NCBI RefSeq assembly: GCF_030817215.1
Contig: NZ_JAUSZA010000001.1
Span: 7,995,501-8,059,500, forward strand
DNA length: 64,000 nucleotides
Direction of reading: 5' to 3'
Source: Paenibacillus sp. V4I3
Lineage (GTDB): Bacteria > Bacillota > Bacilli > Paenibacillales > NBRC-103111
The position numbers and the translations under genes were made by a program. How positions within the stretch are numbered: the first letter of the stretch is position 1; every line of letters begins with the position of its first letter. The notes under the pieces are model-generated. The model was not told the origin of the DNA, did no database searches, and saw only the letters and a list, made by a program, of their open reading frames with translations. This document shows, in pieces, positions 7,926-16,070 of this stretch.

Positions 7926-8390
7926 TTAATAGGCGTTCTGTTGTTCTATATTCCGTATGATACTGGGCGTTGCTTCATAAAAGTAATGAACCAATTTATT
8001 TATTTGATCAACAAAATCTTCACTATTGGGAGCACCGATATTCACTGCTGTTTTTTCACCTTTATATACTTCATTGAATAATGGGATTTCACGATTGTAT
8101 CGCTCTTTAATATAATCTCTATGAAGTTCACTCATAGCAATAATTATATCGTGCTCCTTAAAACACTTTTCATCGAAGAGAGTTCTTTTGAAGTCAGTTG
8201 TGTCAATATTTAGTTCGTTCATTATATAAAAATGAATATTGGAATACTTACTAATATCACTATCAGCTCTTATGCCAGCCGAAGCAACCTTAATTGAAGT
8301 TATATTATTTCTTTGGAGAAAATCCTTTACACAAAATTCAGCTATTACGCTTCGAGTGAAATTATCGGTACATACAAACATAATATTCAT
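7926..8390 (-). CDS. Low-molecular-weight protein tyrosine phosphatase-like protein
   Basis: The ATG at 8390 has GGAG nine bases upstream. It begins MNIMFVCTDNFTRSVIAEF: C-T-D-N-F-T-R-S fits the C(X)5R(S/T) phosphate-binding loop of LMW-PTP, placed at the N-terminus as in that family, followed by IKVASAGIRAD (cf. SAGT) and DIIIAMSELHRDYI. Length (154) is normal. The general-acid region, usually DP(Y/F/W), reads NIGAPNSEDF, so the acid may be displaced or lost and activity is uncertain. Substrate unknown; relatives act on protein phosphotyrosine/phosphoarginine or belong to arsenate reductases. Confidence 0.7.
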   Translation of the reverse strand: MNIMFVCTDNFTRSVIAEFCVKDFLQRNNITSIKVASAGIRADSDISKYSNIHFYIMNELNIDTTDFKRTLFDEKCFKEHDIIIAMSELHRDYIKERYNREIPLFNEVYKGEKTAVNIGAPNSEDFVDQINKLVHYFYEATPSIIRNIEQQNAY

Positions 8391-8479
8391 TAAGACCAAC
8401 TCCATTATAAAACCATTTTATGGAATTATAACAAATGGAAATGGTTGATTGCCAGTAGTATTTTTTGATAGGTTATTAT

Positions 8480-8556
8480 ACTAATCTGTCCATTACTTAA
8501 GTGAAATCAAAAAGGAGCTGCTTCAATGCAGCACCTAAGCTATAGTTACCCGTTAA
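8480..8556 (+). repeat. attC-like site 11
   Basis: CTAATCTGTCCATTACTTAA, stem GGAGCTGC/GCAGCACC, right half TAAGCTATAGTTACCCGTTA. The unit after GTT is the start of the block C sequence (CCCGTTAATGACCCGACC). Confidence 0.8.
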
Positions 8557-8700
8557 TGACCCGACCAGTCTAATACTTATTTCCTTGTCTACGACCAAGC
8601 CCCTGTAATGGAGCTGTGGCGAGATGAACATAAGAAAAGCACCATTGTGTGATGATGCCTTTGTAACGCATTATCTATTTATTTCTAATGCCTTAACAAT
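8557..8700. other. Fragment of the block C leader, no gene
   Basis: TGACCCGACCAGTC, the TCTAATACTTATTT motif and GAGCTGTGGCGAG match the beginning of block C (13446-13520), after which similarity fades. No reading frame with a ribosome site. A decayed cassette. Confidence 0.5.
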
Positions 8701-8717
8701 ATGTCTGTCCGTTCTTC

Positions 8718-9179
8718 TCATAGCGATTGCAACCAATCAAACAATTGTTTAGACTGTAATAATTTTGTTTCTTCGCCCTGACTGTATCTCAAGTAACCGT
8801 CGATTGGCTTACAAATGTATTCCGTCGAATCTGCATTTTTTCTCACATCACACTTATGAGCATATGAAATATAGATATTCTCGCCATTTTTAACATCAAT
8901 TCGTAATAAGTCTGGATAGCCATGTACAACAATATCGTTCTCAACATTATTTTCTGTTGCATTATTTATCCAATTAACTACATTGATTATTTTATGCTTT
9001 TCCCAAAACCTCTTAGCCTTATAAGTTTTTGTGTATGCACCATGTAAACCCTTGCTGATTTGAATTGAAACAACATCAGTAGTATTCAATCTTTGAGGGA
9101 TTTCGATGTTTGCAGAAACAACCGAATTAGGCAAATTCAATATCAAAACAACAATCACTAAACAATATAATTTTCTCAT
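8718..9179 (-). CDS. Exported protein, unknown family
   Basis: ATG at 9179 is chosen because a signal peptide starts there (MRKLYCLVIVVLILNLPNSVVSA) with GGGTGGG upstream; the frame is open for 50 codons further but that part is not signal-like. The mature part of about 130 residues has RFWEKHKIINVVNWINN and an even charge distribution, with Cys in YAHKCDVRKNADSTEYICKP. No family recognised. It is divergent from the gene at 9354 without a site between, so the two probably form one cassette. Confidence 0.75.
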   Translation of the reverse strand: MRKLYCLVIVVLILNLPNSVVSANIEIPQRLNTTDVVSIQISKGLHGAYTKTYKAKRFWEKHKIINVVNWINNATENNVENDIVVHGYPDLLRIDVKNGENIYISYAHKCDVRKNADSTEYICKPIDGYLRYSQGEETKLLQSKQLFDWLQSL

Positions 9180-9353
9180 ATAATCCCACCCATAACGCTT
9201 TGTATATATTATTCCCATAAATTTATGCACTAACACATTACTCCATTCTCTCTCCACGAACGCTTCACAAGCCTTCGCATAACCGCATGGATAGACCATA
9301 AATAAATAATTTTCTACCGAGTTGAGCATTTTAGCAATTGAGGTGAAATTTGC

Positions 9354-9761
9354 ATGATTAAAAAACTAACTATCAATGTAGTAACTGCTTTTTTTCTTTT
9401 GATATTCAATGGAGTAGCTTATGCACAACAACCATCTTTAATGAGCATTAAAACTATTCCTGCTCCTGAAGGTAATTGGGTCTATTTGCCTGAAGGTGAT
9501 GGACAGATGGTTATTCATGTATCTACTGCATATTCAAATACATTTAAAGTTTGGAGAGTTCCTACTGGAACACAGCAATGGGAAAATCGAATTCTTATTT
9601 GTAATGAAAAAGGAAACAAATTTGACTGGACTTGTGTCTGGAGATATACCAAGGACGATACTATTCACGACCATTTTGTTGTTGAAGCTTCTGGAGAAGG
9701 TGGGAGTATCAAAGGTAGTATTAATGTAACTCGTAGGCATGACGAAAATCATCCTCAATAA
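9354..9761 (+). CDS. Exported protein, unknown family
   Basis: The start follows TTGAGGTGAAATTTGC. Signal peptide about residues 1-24 (KKLTINVVTAFFLLIFNGVAYA-QQP). The mature part, about 111 residues, is beta-rich (TFKVWRVPTGTQQWENRILICNE...WTCVWRYT) with two Cys that could form a disulfide. Ends in a histidine-rich RRHDENHPQ. No family recognised. Plus strand, divergent from the 8718 gene. Confidence 0.75.
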   Translation: MIKKLTINVVTAFFLLIFNGVAYAQQPSLMSIKTIPAPEGNWVYLPEGDGQMVIHVSTAYSNTFKVWRVPTGTQQWENRILICNEKGNKFDWTCVWRYTKDDTIHDHFVVEASGEGGSIKGSINVTRRHDENHPQ

Positions 9762-9780
9762 TTTTTAGTTCACACACCCA

Positions 9781-9906
9781 CTTGCCCTATTCAACATCAG
9801 TAGAAGGGATTCCTACACGCTCTCAAGGGCAAAAGAAAAAGCACAACCTCATGGATTGTACTTGTTGATTGAAACTTAAATTTTATTAAACTAACGTTTC
9901 CGTTAG
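9781..9906 (+). repeat. attC-like site 12
   Basis: Worn left half TTGCCCTATTCAAC, a longer than usual middle, and a clear right half TTAAACTAACGTTTCCGTTAG-type, core 9902-9906. Confidence 0.7.
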
Positions 9907-9976
9907 TTCAATCTAGTTCAATATTCTCCCTATGTGTAATTAGGGTTTTCATTAACGACGAGTTGCATCACACTTA

Positions 9977-10972
9977 TTATAAAATCAACAGATCTCTTAT
10001 TCTCTCAAACAACTCATATGAATTTACCTTCTCGTAATTCCACAACATGATTATATTCACTTTTTTCTCAGGAAATTGCCAAATGTCTGCTTTATATCCC
10101 GGAGATCCTCCAGGAATCCACCTAAAATTATTACCCAAAAACCAACCATAACCATACTTAAATTTAGGATCAAAATCTACAGATGCATATGGTGTAAACA
10201 TAATATCTCTAGAAGCTCCTGATAGAATTGTTTCGTTTAAAATAGCTTCACACCATATATTGAGATCCCTAACAGTTGAATATAATTCACCTGGTGCTTC
10301 AATTTCAACTAATTTATCGTAATCTGCGTTCCTAAATTCTCCGTTTTCAATCGTGTATCCATACGCGCGATTAACAACAATTTGTCGGGGATTATGAAGT
10401 CCGGTACTTTTCATATTTAGTGGATTAAAAAATATTTCATTTAGTAAGGTTTCAAATGTTTTTCCTGTAACTGCCTCAAGTATATACCCCATCATAATAA
10501 AACCTGTACTGTTATATTTCCATCCTACACCTGGGACAAACAGTTGCTCCTGATTACTCAAATAATTAAGAAAATCACCTTTTTCGTTGTTCAACTTGCT
10601 CATTTCAAATCGAATGTTCGGTATCGCATAAATATCATATAATCCAGAGGTGTGAGATATTAGATGGTGTAATGTGATTTTATGATGCACATGTTTGAGC
10701 GTATCAATATAAATTCCTGGATGTGCATGTAGATTAATTACAGCTTCTTCATGAAGTTTAATAGCAGCGGCAGCTATGAACATTTTTGTTACTGATGCAA
10801 TAAAAAACTTCATGTCCAGAGTATTTTCAACACCGAACTGCATATTAGCCTTACCATATGCTTTCTCAAATAATACTTTACCATCTTGTGACACTAGTAA
10901 AGTGCCACTCAAATGGTTTTCTATTTTATAATTTTCAACTATCTTGTTTATTTCATCCCAAACATTAACCAT
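9977..10972 (-). CDS. Serine hydrolase, class C beta-lactamase/penicillin-binding fold
   Basis: The start follows AGAGGAGGTATTTGT. 331 residues, no signal peptide. The three active-site elements of the family are visible: ASVTK (Ser-x-x-Lys) near residue 60, KYNSTG (Tyr-x-Asn) near 155, and GGSPGY near 295 in place of the usual HxG/KTG. ISHTSGLYDI near 107 matches the conserved HHLLTHTSGL segment. Such proteins are esterases, D-aminopeptidases or carboxypeptidase-like hydrolases; true beta-lactamase activity is not implied. The longest single-gene cassette in this part. Confidence 0.88.
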   Translation of the reverse strand: MVNVWDEINKIVENYKIENHLSGTLLVSQDGKVLFEKAYGKANMQFGVENTLDMKFFIASVTKMFIAAAAIKLHEEAVINLHAHPGIYIDTLKHVHHKITLHHLISHTSGLYDIYAIPNIRFEMSKLNNEKGDFLNYLSNQEQLFVPGVGWKYNSTGFIMMGYILEAVTGKTFETLLNEIFFNPLNMKSTGLHNPRQIVVNRAYGYTIENGEFRNADYDKLVEIEAPGELYSTVRDLNIWCEAILNETILSGASRDIMFTPYASVDFDPKFKYGYGWFLGNNFRWIPGGSPGYKADIWQFPEKKVNIIMLWNYEKVNSYELFERIRDLLIL

Positions 10973-11012
10973 ACAAATACCTCCTCTTTATTGGTAGGGA
11001 AAAAATAAATAC

Positions 11013-11094
11013 ATATAACTATTCTGCCCGATAGCGTAGTGAAGAGCTGCCACGCGGCAGCCCTTCAAATGTTTAACTATCGTTCTGCGCTAAC
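11013..11094 (+). repeat. attC-like site 13, altered core
   Basis: ATAACTATTCTGCCCGATAG, stem GAGCTGCC/GGCAGCCC, right half TTTAACTATCGTTCTGCG followed by CTAACG in place of TTAGCG: the core is changed. Confidence 0.8.
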
Positions 11095-11117
11095 GTACCG
11101 CTTGAAATTACATTTTT

Positions 11118-11729
11118 TCATCCACCATGAAACACACCAATTATGGTTTCACCATCAACGTCATACAGCGGAATATCACGACCACCTGGCGATCTACTGT
11201 TTTGTATCGAAATGGCTTCCTCGGGTGATTTTGGTTGCTCACCGTCTATGTCTTTTTTTAACACATATCCTTTTGTGCCATCCACACCTATAGCACTGAT
11301 TAATTCAGGTACCGTTTCTGGAGAAGTAGCATCTGTGGCAGAACCGTACGTCTGTCCGCTTTTATTTTTAGGATAGTTCATATTCTTAGCGCCAATATGA
11401 AACGAACCAATTATGGTTTTCTCATCAACATCATACAGTGGGACATCACGACCAGGTTCACTGAGATAATCTTTTTTCAGCACATATCCTGCAATGCCAT
11501 TCACACTTACTGCATGGATTAAATCAGGTAGCATTTCAACAGAAGTGGATTCTTCAGCATAACCGTATGTCTTTTCATTTTCATTTTCAGGATAGTTAGA
11601 AAAATTTGTATGGCTTTCATTAATCGTACTCTTAGCATATGTGCTTTGAAATGCCATTGCACCTCCCACTACACAAACGATAAAAACAATACTAATTAAT
11701 ATTCTGATGCCTTTAGAACACGTCCTCAC
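11118..11729 (-). CDS. Exported protein with two tandem 65-70-residue repeats
   Basis: GTG at 11729 is preferred (GAGGAG ten bases upstream). An N-terminal hydrophobic stretch (GIRILISIVFIVCVVGGAMAF) ends near QSTYA, so it is exported or anchored. The rest is two copies of a unit: NYPxN..TYG, PELI or PDLI, GYVLKKD, PGRD.PLYDVD..TIIG.FH. I know this YPKN..TYGS/GYVLKKDL pattern from Bacillales exported proteins but cannot name a domain. Probable cell-surface protein. Confidence 0.8.
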   Translation of the reverse strand: MRTCSKGIRILISIVFIVCVVGGAMAFQSTYAKSTINESHTNFSNYPENENEKTYGYAEESTSVEMLPDLIHAVSVNGIAGYVLKKDYLSEPGRDVPLYDVDEKTIIGSFHIGAKNMNYPKNKSGQTYGSATDATSPETVPELISAIGVDGTKGYVLKKDIDGEQPKSPEEAISIQNSRSPGGRDIPLYDVDGETIIGVFHGG

Positions 11730-11803
11730 TTTGTTCTCACTCCTCAATCTATAGCCCTTCATCTCGTCCGTTTCACTTCTTATACGACACCAAATAATGG
11801 AAA

Positions 11804-11846
11804 GTTGCACTAAACTGCCCTTCGTTGAGCTATAGTTCCCTGTTAG
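11804..11846 (+). repeat. attC-like site 14, stemless
   Basis: GCACTAAACTGCCCTTCG directly joins TTGAGCTATAGTTCCCTGTTAG-type right half (core 11842-11846); no stem. Confidence 0.75.
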
Positions 11847-11882
11847 CCATACAGCAGCGCAAGATCAGCGCTGTACCACAGA
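11847..11882. repeat. Second short motif (CCAT...ACCACRGA), copy 3
   Basis: CCATACAGC-GCGC...GCGCTGT-ACCACAGA: a hairpin between CCAT and ACCACAGA, directly after a GTTAG core as in copies 1 and 2. Confidence 0.5.
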
Positions 11883-12046
11883 GGATGATTGGCTCTAGCG
11901 GTGACGTATAAGCGCTGCAAGACAAGAGGGAAAACGGCAGCCGCCGTTGGAGCTGTCTTGTCACCCGACATTTTTTATTGTCGCGAGTTGTCTTGTCGGA
12001 TGACAAGAACTTGAGGACATAAATGACAGTTCGATAAAAAAGAGGA
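11883..12046. other. Noncoding, with 14-bp inverted repeat
   Basis: CTTGTCACCCGACA at 11957-11970 and TGTCGGATGACAAG at 11994-12007 pair with one mismatch around a T-rich loop. An ACGGCAGCCGCCGTTGG stem remnant precedes it. Adjoins the truncated end of the IS110 fragment. No gene. Confidence 0.45.
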
Positions 12047-12283
12047 TTAACTGCTGTTATTGTAGTTATGCTTTTGTTGAAGTCCTTCTACCCATCGTTG
12101 CAGCTTTTCAAACCCTTCTACGCTGTTATTAAACGAGAGATGTCGATTCGAAAGCACGATCCCGCGATAATTCGTAGCTTGAGCCACATGCGTCTCTTTG
12201 GCCATGTCTATACCTACAACAAGATGAGATGTGGTAATTCGTTCAATTCGTTGATTTTGTACCTCTGATTGTTTAAACTTCAT
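12047..12283 (-). pseudogene. IS110 transposase N-terminal fragment
   Basis: The ATG at 12283 follows AGGAGGCGCTCTTACT. About 78 residues match the N-terminus of the transposase at 22072 (NQRIERITTSHLVVGIDMAKETHVAQATNYRGIVL), including the first catalytic Asp, then stop. The rest of the RuvC-like domain and all of the C-terminal domain are missing. Its upstream end AACATTCCTGT (complement at 12381-12391) lies against the left half of site 15. Confidence 0.85.
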
Positions 12284-12390
12284 AGTAAGAGCGCCTCCTT
12301 GATGGTGTTGGGTTAAGAACACGTCGACAAACCCATCATACCGAGGCGCTCCTTTTTTGACAAAGGCTATTTCTTAGCCTTAACAGGAAT

Positions 12391-12471
12391 GTTTACTTCA
12401 ACGGACAACGGCAGCCATTTGTGTACCGGCTGCCGTCGTATTGGTGATTGAACTATAGTTCCTCTTCAGCG
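12391..12471 (+). repeat. attC-like site 15, IS end in left half
   Basis: TTTACTTCAACGG, stem ACGGCAGCC / GGCTGCCGT, right half TTGAACTATAGTTCCTC; the core is changed to TTCAGCG. The part left of GTTTACTTC is replaced by the IS110 fragment end. Confidence 0.75.
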
Positions 12472-12999
12472 TAATTGCTTAATCAGGCTTACTCGGATTA
12501 CATCATCCCAAATTGGCCCACGTCGAACCTCTTGATACCCAATATTTATATTAAGCTCGATGACATGATTATTTGTTTCTTCTGTATGTGTATAAATTAA
12601 ATTAACTTTATGTTTTTGAGCTTCTTCCTCCAAATCAATTTGAAATAGGTTTCTGTCTAACTCATTGTAAATTGTTTTCCACGGATACACGGAATCCCTA
12701 TTTGCTATGGAATACATTATCATTGCAATTGGTTTGCCGGAAGCAGAATCCTCAATAACAAACGCACCTTTATCTGAATCAGTGAGATACCCTTCTATTT
12801 TCTTACTATGTTCCTCTTTATTTTGTTCTGTCATATCAATTACATCCGAAAGTGTGTACCCATCATTTTTCAAGTCAATTGAAACTAAAAACTCGTGGTC
12901 AGTTATATTAGATTTTCGTATGTTTAGTATTCTTTCACCTCCGCTATCGTTCTTCATTAGCTTAACGACGATACGATTATTGATTTGGTTCTCATTCAC
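12466..12999 (-). CDS. GNAT-family acetyltransferase-like protein
   Basis: 177 residues, cytosolic, start with a weak AGGTAG site. It has the length and order of the GNAT fold: an early charged helix region (LSDVIDMTEQNKEEHSKKIEGYL), the strand pair GAFVIEDSASGKPIAMIMY, then NLIYTHTEETNNHVIELNINIGYQEV matching the motif-B segment (N..A..LY...GF). The acetyl-CoA pyrophosphate loop is poorly conserved, so activity is open. It lies 11 bp after the DUF3221 lipoprotein gene in the same direction: a two-gene cassette. The stop codon TGA lies in the altered core of site 15. Confidence 0.65.
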   Translation of the reverse strand: MNENQINNRIVVKLMKNDSGGERILNIRKSNITDHEFLVSIDLKNDGYTLSDVIDMTEQNKEEHSKKIEGYLTDSDKGAFVIEDSASGKPIAMIMYSIANRDSVYPWKTIYNELDRNLFQIDLEEEAQKHKVNLIYTHTEETNNHVIELNINIGYQEVRRGPIWDDVIRVSLIKQLR

Positions 13000-13010
13000 A
13001 AACTACCTAA

Positions 13011-13364
13011 TTATTCCTTTTGTCTTTCTATCTTATCAGCTACAATTTGAGGGGGATCAGATTGCATCACAGCATATTCGCCTTTATCATTTGTTTTGGG
13101 AGTTACATTAACTTTTTCGCCTACTCTTAGTTCGTTATAGAGTTGGGAATCTTCAACAATATAATTGACGAATTCGACTTTATTATTTTTGAGGGTAGCA
13201 TAGTTACTTTCAGAATCCTTCCGAGAAATATTCTTCGCCACTAAGATTCTTTGGTCTTCCTTAGAAATAATATAATTCCCCTTTTCGGCTTCGGACGAAG
13301 TACTACAACCACTATGCATACATAAGACAAGTACAAAAGTTACTCCTAAAACTAACTTTTTCAA
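13011..13364 (-). CDS. DUF3221-like lipoprotein
   Basis: TTG at 13364 is preferred: AGGAGG lies nine bases upstream, inside a longer open frame. The product begins MKKLVLGVTFVLVLCMHSGC, a signal peptide with lipobox HSGC, so it should be a surface lipoprotein. The body GNYIISKEDQRILVAKNISRK...VNYIVEDSQLYNELRVGEKVNVTPK is a small beta barrel as in DUF3221. First gene of a two-gene unit with the GNAT-like gene. Confidence 0.8.
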   Translation of the reverse strand: MKKLVLGVTFVLVLCMHSGCSTSSEAEKGNYIISKEDQRILVAKNISRKDSESNYATLKNNKVEFVNYIVEDSQLYNELRVGEKVNVTPKTNDKGEYAVMQSDPPQIVADKIERQKE

Positions 13365-13427
13365 TGTTTTTTTCCTCCTCGTAAACAAAACCTACCTTCT
13401 TTAGAAGACGGATCTATGGGAAATTTG

Positions 13428-13447
13428 TTGCCTTAAACTGCCCGTTA
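13428..13447 (+). repeat. attC-like left half-site 16
   Basis: GCCTTAAACTGCCCGTTAAT, then the block C leader; no stem or right half. Confidence 0.65.
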
Positions 13448-14078
13448 ATGACCCGACCAGTCTAATACTTATTTCCTAGGCTACGACCAAGCACCAGTAA
13501 TGAAGCTGTGGCGAGTATGATGGGCATAAAAAAGCACCATCTAAAAATGATGCTTGATGGTGTTGCACCGCGACATACTATGTATATGGAACTTCTCTTT
13601 TATATGAACCCTGATTTCAAGTTCTTCGAGTGACCCATACCTTATATATAAATTTGCCTTCAGACTAAACTTTGTCAGCATGAGCATGGAATCGGTCTAT
13701 GTTAGCTAAGTAAAAAGTAACACATATGCGGCTTTCTCGTCAGTAGTTGTATATCCATCAAACGCACCCATATTTATGTCATTGCTTATAGAATGCCCCC
13801 ATTCTTCTGCCTCCCAAAGAGTATCAAAAATCATGGAGTCTTGTTTACAGTTTGATTCATGCCAAATGGTACTCAAATTAAACCTCCTTCAAATTGAACC
13901 TCTCATGAAATCCATCTTTTATTTACTTATTTGATTGTATTTCAATTTTCACCACTGAAGCTTGACCAGGGTAACTTAGAAAGGTAATACCCACTGACCA
14001 TGCCTTTACCTGTTGACCAATGGATAAGTCGCTAAATACCTGTAACTGTTTACTATCCTTTACCACTATTTTTCCATC
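13438..14078. repeat. Duplicated block C, copy 1
   Basis: Matches 34861-35445 except for 56 bp after CTGCCCGTTAA that are missing in copy 2 and a few substitutions. Starts at CTGCCCGTTAA. It holds a 56-codon gene and the 3' part of a decayed exported-protein gene. A shorter piece of its leader is at 8550. Confidence 0.9.
13706..13876 (-). CDS. Small protein of 56 residues, copy 1
   Basis: TTG start at 13876 with AAGGAGG seven bases upstream. Reads MSTIWHESNCKQDSMIFD, TLWEAEEWGHSISNDINM, GAFDGYTTTDEKAAYVLLFT: acidic, Trp-rich, no membrane segment, function unknown. The copy at 35073-35243 keeps frame, start and ribosome site with one visible replacement (Thr to Pro). Maintenance in two cassettes argues for a real gene. 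Confidence 0.65.
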   Translation of the reverse strand: MSTIWHESNCKQDSMIFDTLWEAEEWGHSISNDINMGAFDGYTTTDEKAAYVLLFT

Positions 14079-14769
14079 TTCAGTTAAAGTGATCCAAGTC
14101 GCATCTGGATTTTCACTATTCCCTACCTCTTTTCGTGATTTTCAATAAGAACTTTTTTATTTACCTTATCAGTTTTGATGATTTCGCCTATAATATTGGC
14201 TTCTTGTCTACAACATTGAATAACTCTAAGTTTCAAGGGAAACTCCTTACCAACAAATTTAAACAGTGATTTTTTAATTGAATTTATTTCTTCACTAGAC
14301 AGATTCTTCTCAAATTCACCAAACTTTCAAATCTCTACTTCAAGATGTTCTTGAGTTGAACCAACAGACATTAACCTAATTGAATATGTTCGCCATAATT
14401 CATCTCAGTAATTTCTTAACTTTTCCTGAATTATTCGCAATTCTTCACTTGTAAATTCTTTTTGTTTTGTGGTTACACTTTCACCATTAGCAGATGTTAT
14501 CGCAATGGTTTTCGTAGCCTCATTCCACTGGACTTCTCCGCCTGTTGCCTCAACTACGCTTTAACTGGAAGATACGATGTGCCATTAAGAATGACTGGAG
14601 TTAGTACGACACCATCACTGTCTTTGGGTACCCAAGCGTTATTATTGAGTGTAAATTTGAAATCATGGTTTAAGTATGCCTGGATGCTTTCCACACCTCC
14701 TGACGCATAGCTGGTAATCCCAAATGCCATAATGCAGGCACTTATAACCGCAATTTTCTTCCATCTCAT
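13923..14769 (-). pseudogene. Decayed stalk-domain/DUF3221-like exported protein
   Basis: The 5' part (14554-14769) encodes a signal peptide (MRWKKIAVISACIMAFGITSYASG) and a copper-amine-oxidase-like stalk repeat (LTPVILNGTSYLPVKA), which shifts frame and continues VEATGGEVQWNEATKTIAIT. Several stops later, IIGEIIKTDKVNKKVLIENHEK and NPDATWITLTEDGK...VKAWSVGITFLSYPGQASVV recall the DUF3221 lipoprotein at 56441 (DATWFSI, KVWSEGN, SYPGQTG). At least three disruptions. The 3' end is duplicated at 35290-35445. Confidence 0.75.
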
Positions 14770-14875
14770 TTTTATTCACCTTCCAGAAATATTTCTTTTT
14801 CAAGCAATAATCAAGGAGCAAGATGCTTCAACATTAATACGGTAATTACTGGGAAATGTTGCATCCATGTTGAAG

Positions 14876-14961
14876 AATCCTGCCCGTTACTTCAACAGAC
14901 AAAGGCAGCCGATCGTTTGCCGGCTGCCGTCATGTCGTTATTGAACTATAGTTTCCGTTAG
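14876..14961 (+). repeat. attC-like site 17
   Basis: Complete. GAATCCTGCCCGTTACTTC, stem AGGCAGCCGATC / GCCGGCTGCCGT, ATTGAACTATAGTTTCCGTTAG-type right half, core 14957-14961. Confidence 0.88.
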
Positions 14962-14981
14962 CGTAACGATTGATTAGATTA

Positions 14982-15185
14982 TCATTTTTCAAAAAATGTT
15001 CTGACAACCCGTACTATTATTGTAATACCACATGCTACAAAGAAAACAAAACCTAAATAACGGAACATAGTTTCGACATGATCTAAAACACCACTCCAAA
15101 AAAAGAAACTCGGAATAGGCATTAGCAGTAGAACGGTACCGACAACAAAGCCGTAGAAAAATATCCGAGTGTTGTCTTTGCTCAT
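14982..15185 (-). CDS. Small membrane protein, two segments
   Basis: ATG at 15185 with AAGGTGG eight bases upstream. 67 residues: two membrane segments (about 8-28 and 39-58) joined by WSGVLDHVETMFRY, and a basic end VRVVRTFFEK. No family recognised. Confidence 0.65.
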   Translation of the reverse strand: MSKDNTRIFFYGFVVGTVLLLMPIPSFFFWSGVLDHVETMFRYLGFVFFVACGITIIVRVVRTFFEK

Positions 15186-15203
15186 TATTAAAGCCACCTT
15201 TCC

Positions 15204-15241
15204 AATCCTTGCTGCTGTTACTGAACTATCGTATCCGTTAG
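15204..15241 (+). repeat. attC-like site 18, stemless
   Basis: AATCCTTGCTGCTGTTAC, then TGAACTATCGTATCCGTTAG, core 15237-15241; no stem. Confidence 0.75.
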
Positions 15242-15268
15242 TTGAATAGCATTTTAATTTCTATTTGT

Positions 15269-15829
15269 TTATTCATAACCACCCTCAGCTTTGGGTAATT
15301 CTTTATAAGAATCCTTACCCGCAACTATATGTTGGATGAATGTTCGTAATCCTAGTAGTTGCTTTGCATCGCTCGTTACGTCACAATTTTTATCTGACCA
15401 AGTAAATGTTTTTGTTTCTCCATCTACACTAATTTTCCAACTGTCTTCATTATAGGGGATGCTAGAACAATTCTTGTTAGTTGGTACCAACTCTTTCGTT
15501 CCCATGATATTTATCTCTCTCATATTCTCATAAATGCTGCGCATCTCTTCTAAGGTAAAAGTGATTTTTGCTGTTATATCTCCGTTCATTATCAAATCTT
15601 TTGTAACCGTATCTTGATAGGTATTGATTTCATTTTTAGTAATCTCACCATATCCGAAACGAACCGCGAAATCGAAATCGGTGGGCATTACTTTTGGCAT
15701 TTTGTTCTGTTGCGCAACAGCTTCCTTTTTCTGATTCTCGATATTAGAGCTTGCCGCCAAATCTGTTTCCGTACTACAAGCAGTAATTATAAATAGTAAT
15801 ACAAATAACAATGAGCATAGTTGTTTCAT
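15269..15829 (-). CDS. Lipoprotein, unknown family
   Basis: ATG at 15829 follows GGAGGAGTGTTTAAA. MKQLCSLLFVLLFIITAC is a signal peptide with lipobox ITAC. About 170 mature residues: ITAKITFTLEEMRSIYENMREINI, then NKNCSSIPYNEDSWKISVDG and TWSDKNCDVTSDAKQLLGLRTFIQHIV. The same order (response strand, helix, C....W.I..DG....W....C) is seen in several Bacillus lipoproteins of unknown role. Surface-located. Confidence 0.8.
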   Translation of the reverse strand: MKQLCSLLFVLLFIITACSTETDLAASSNIENQKKEAVAQQNKMPKVMPTDFDFAVRFGYGEITKNEINTYQDTVTKDLIMNGDITAKITFTLEEMRSIYENMREINIMGTKELVPTNKNCSSIPYNEDSWKISVDGETKTFTWSDKNCDVTSDAKQLLGLRTFIQHIVAGKDSYKELPKAEGGYE

Positions 15830-15890
15830 TTTAAACACTCCTCCAATTATTTCCAAGTAAATATATAGACGAAAATGGGAGACAATTGTT

Positions 15891-15970
15891 GCACTATCCT
15901 GCCCGTTAGCGCAATGACGGCTGCCCCGCGGCAGCCGTATTGGTGTTGAACTATCGTTCTCCGTCCCTCA
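15891..15970 (+). repeat. attC-like site 19, altered core
   Basis: GCACTATCCTGCCCGTTAGC, stem ACGGCTGCC/GGCAGCCGT, right half TTGAACTATCGTTCTCCGT; the core reads GTCCC. Confidence 0.85.
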
Positions 15971-16070
15971 ATCAGTATCAGCAGATCAATCAAAAAGTCC
16001 ACTTTTGAGTAGCTCATAAGTGAACTCTGTCCATTTCCTGTTACTTCTCACTGCCGCACCTCATGTTGTA

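Noticed and set aside
9977..10972. Antibiotic-resistance beta-lactamase
   Set aside because: The class C-like fold is shared with many esterases and peptidases; no signal peptide and no KTG triad, so resistance is not claimed.
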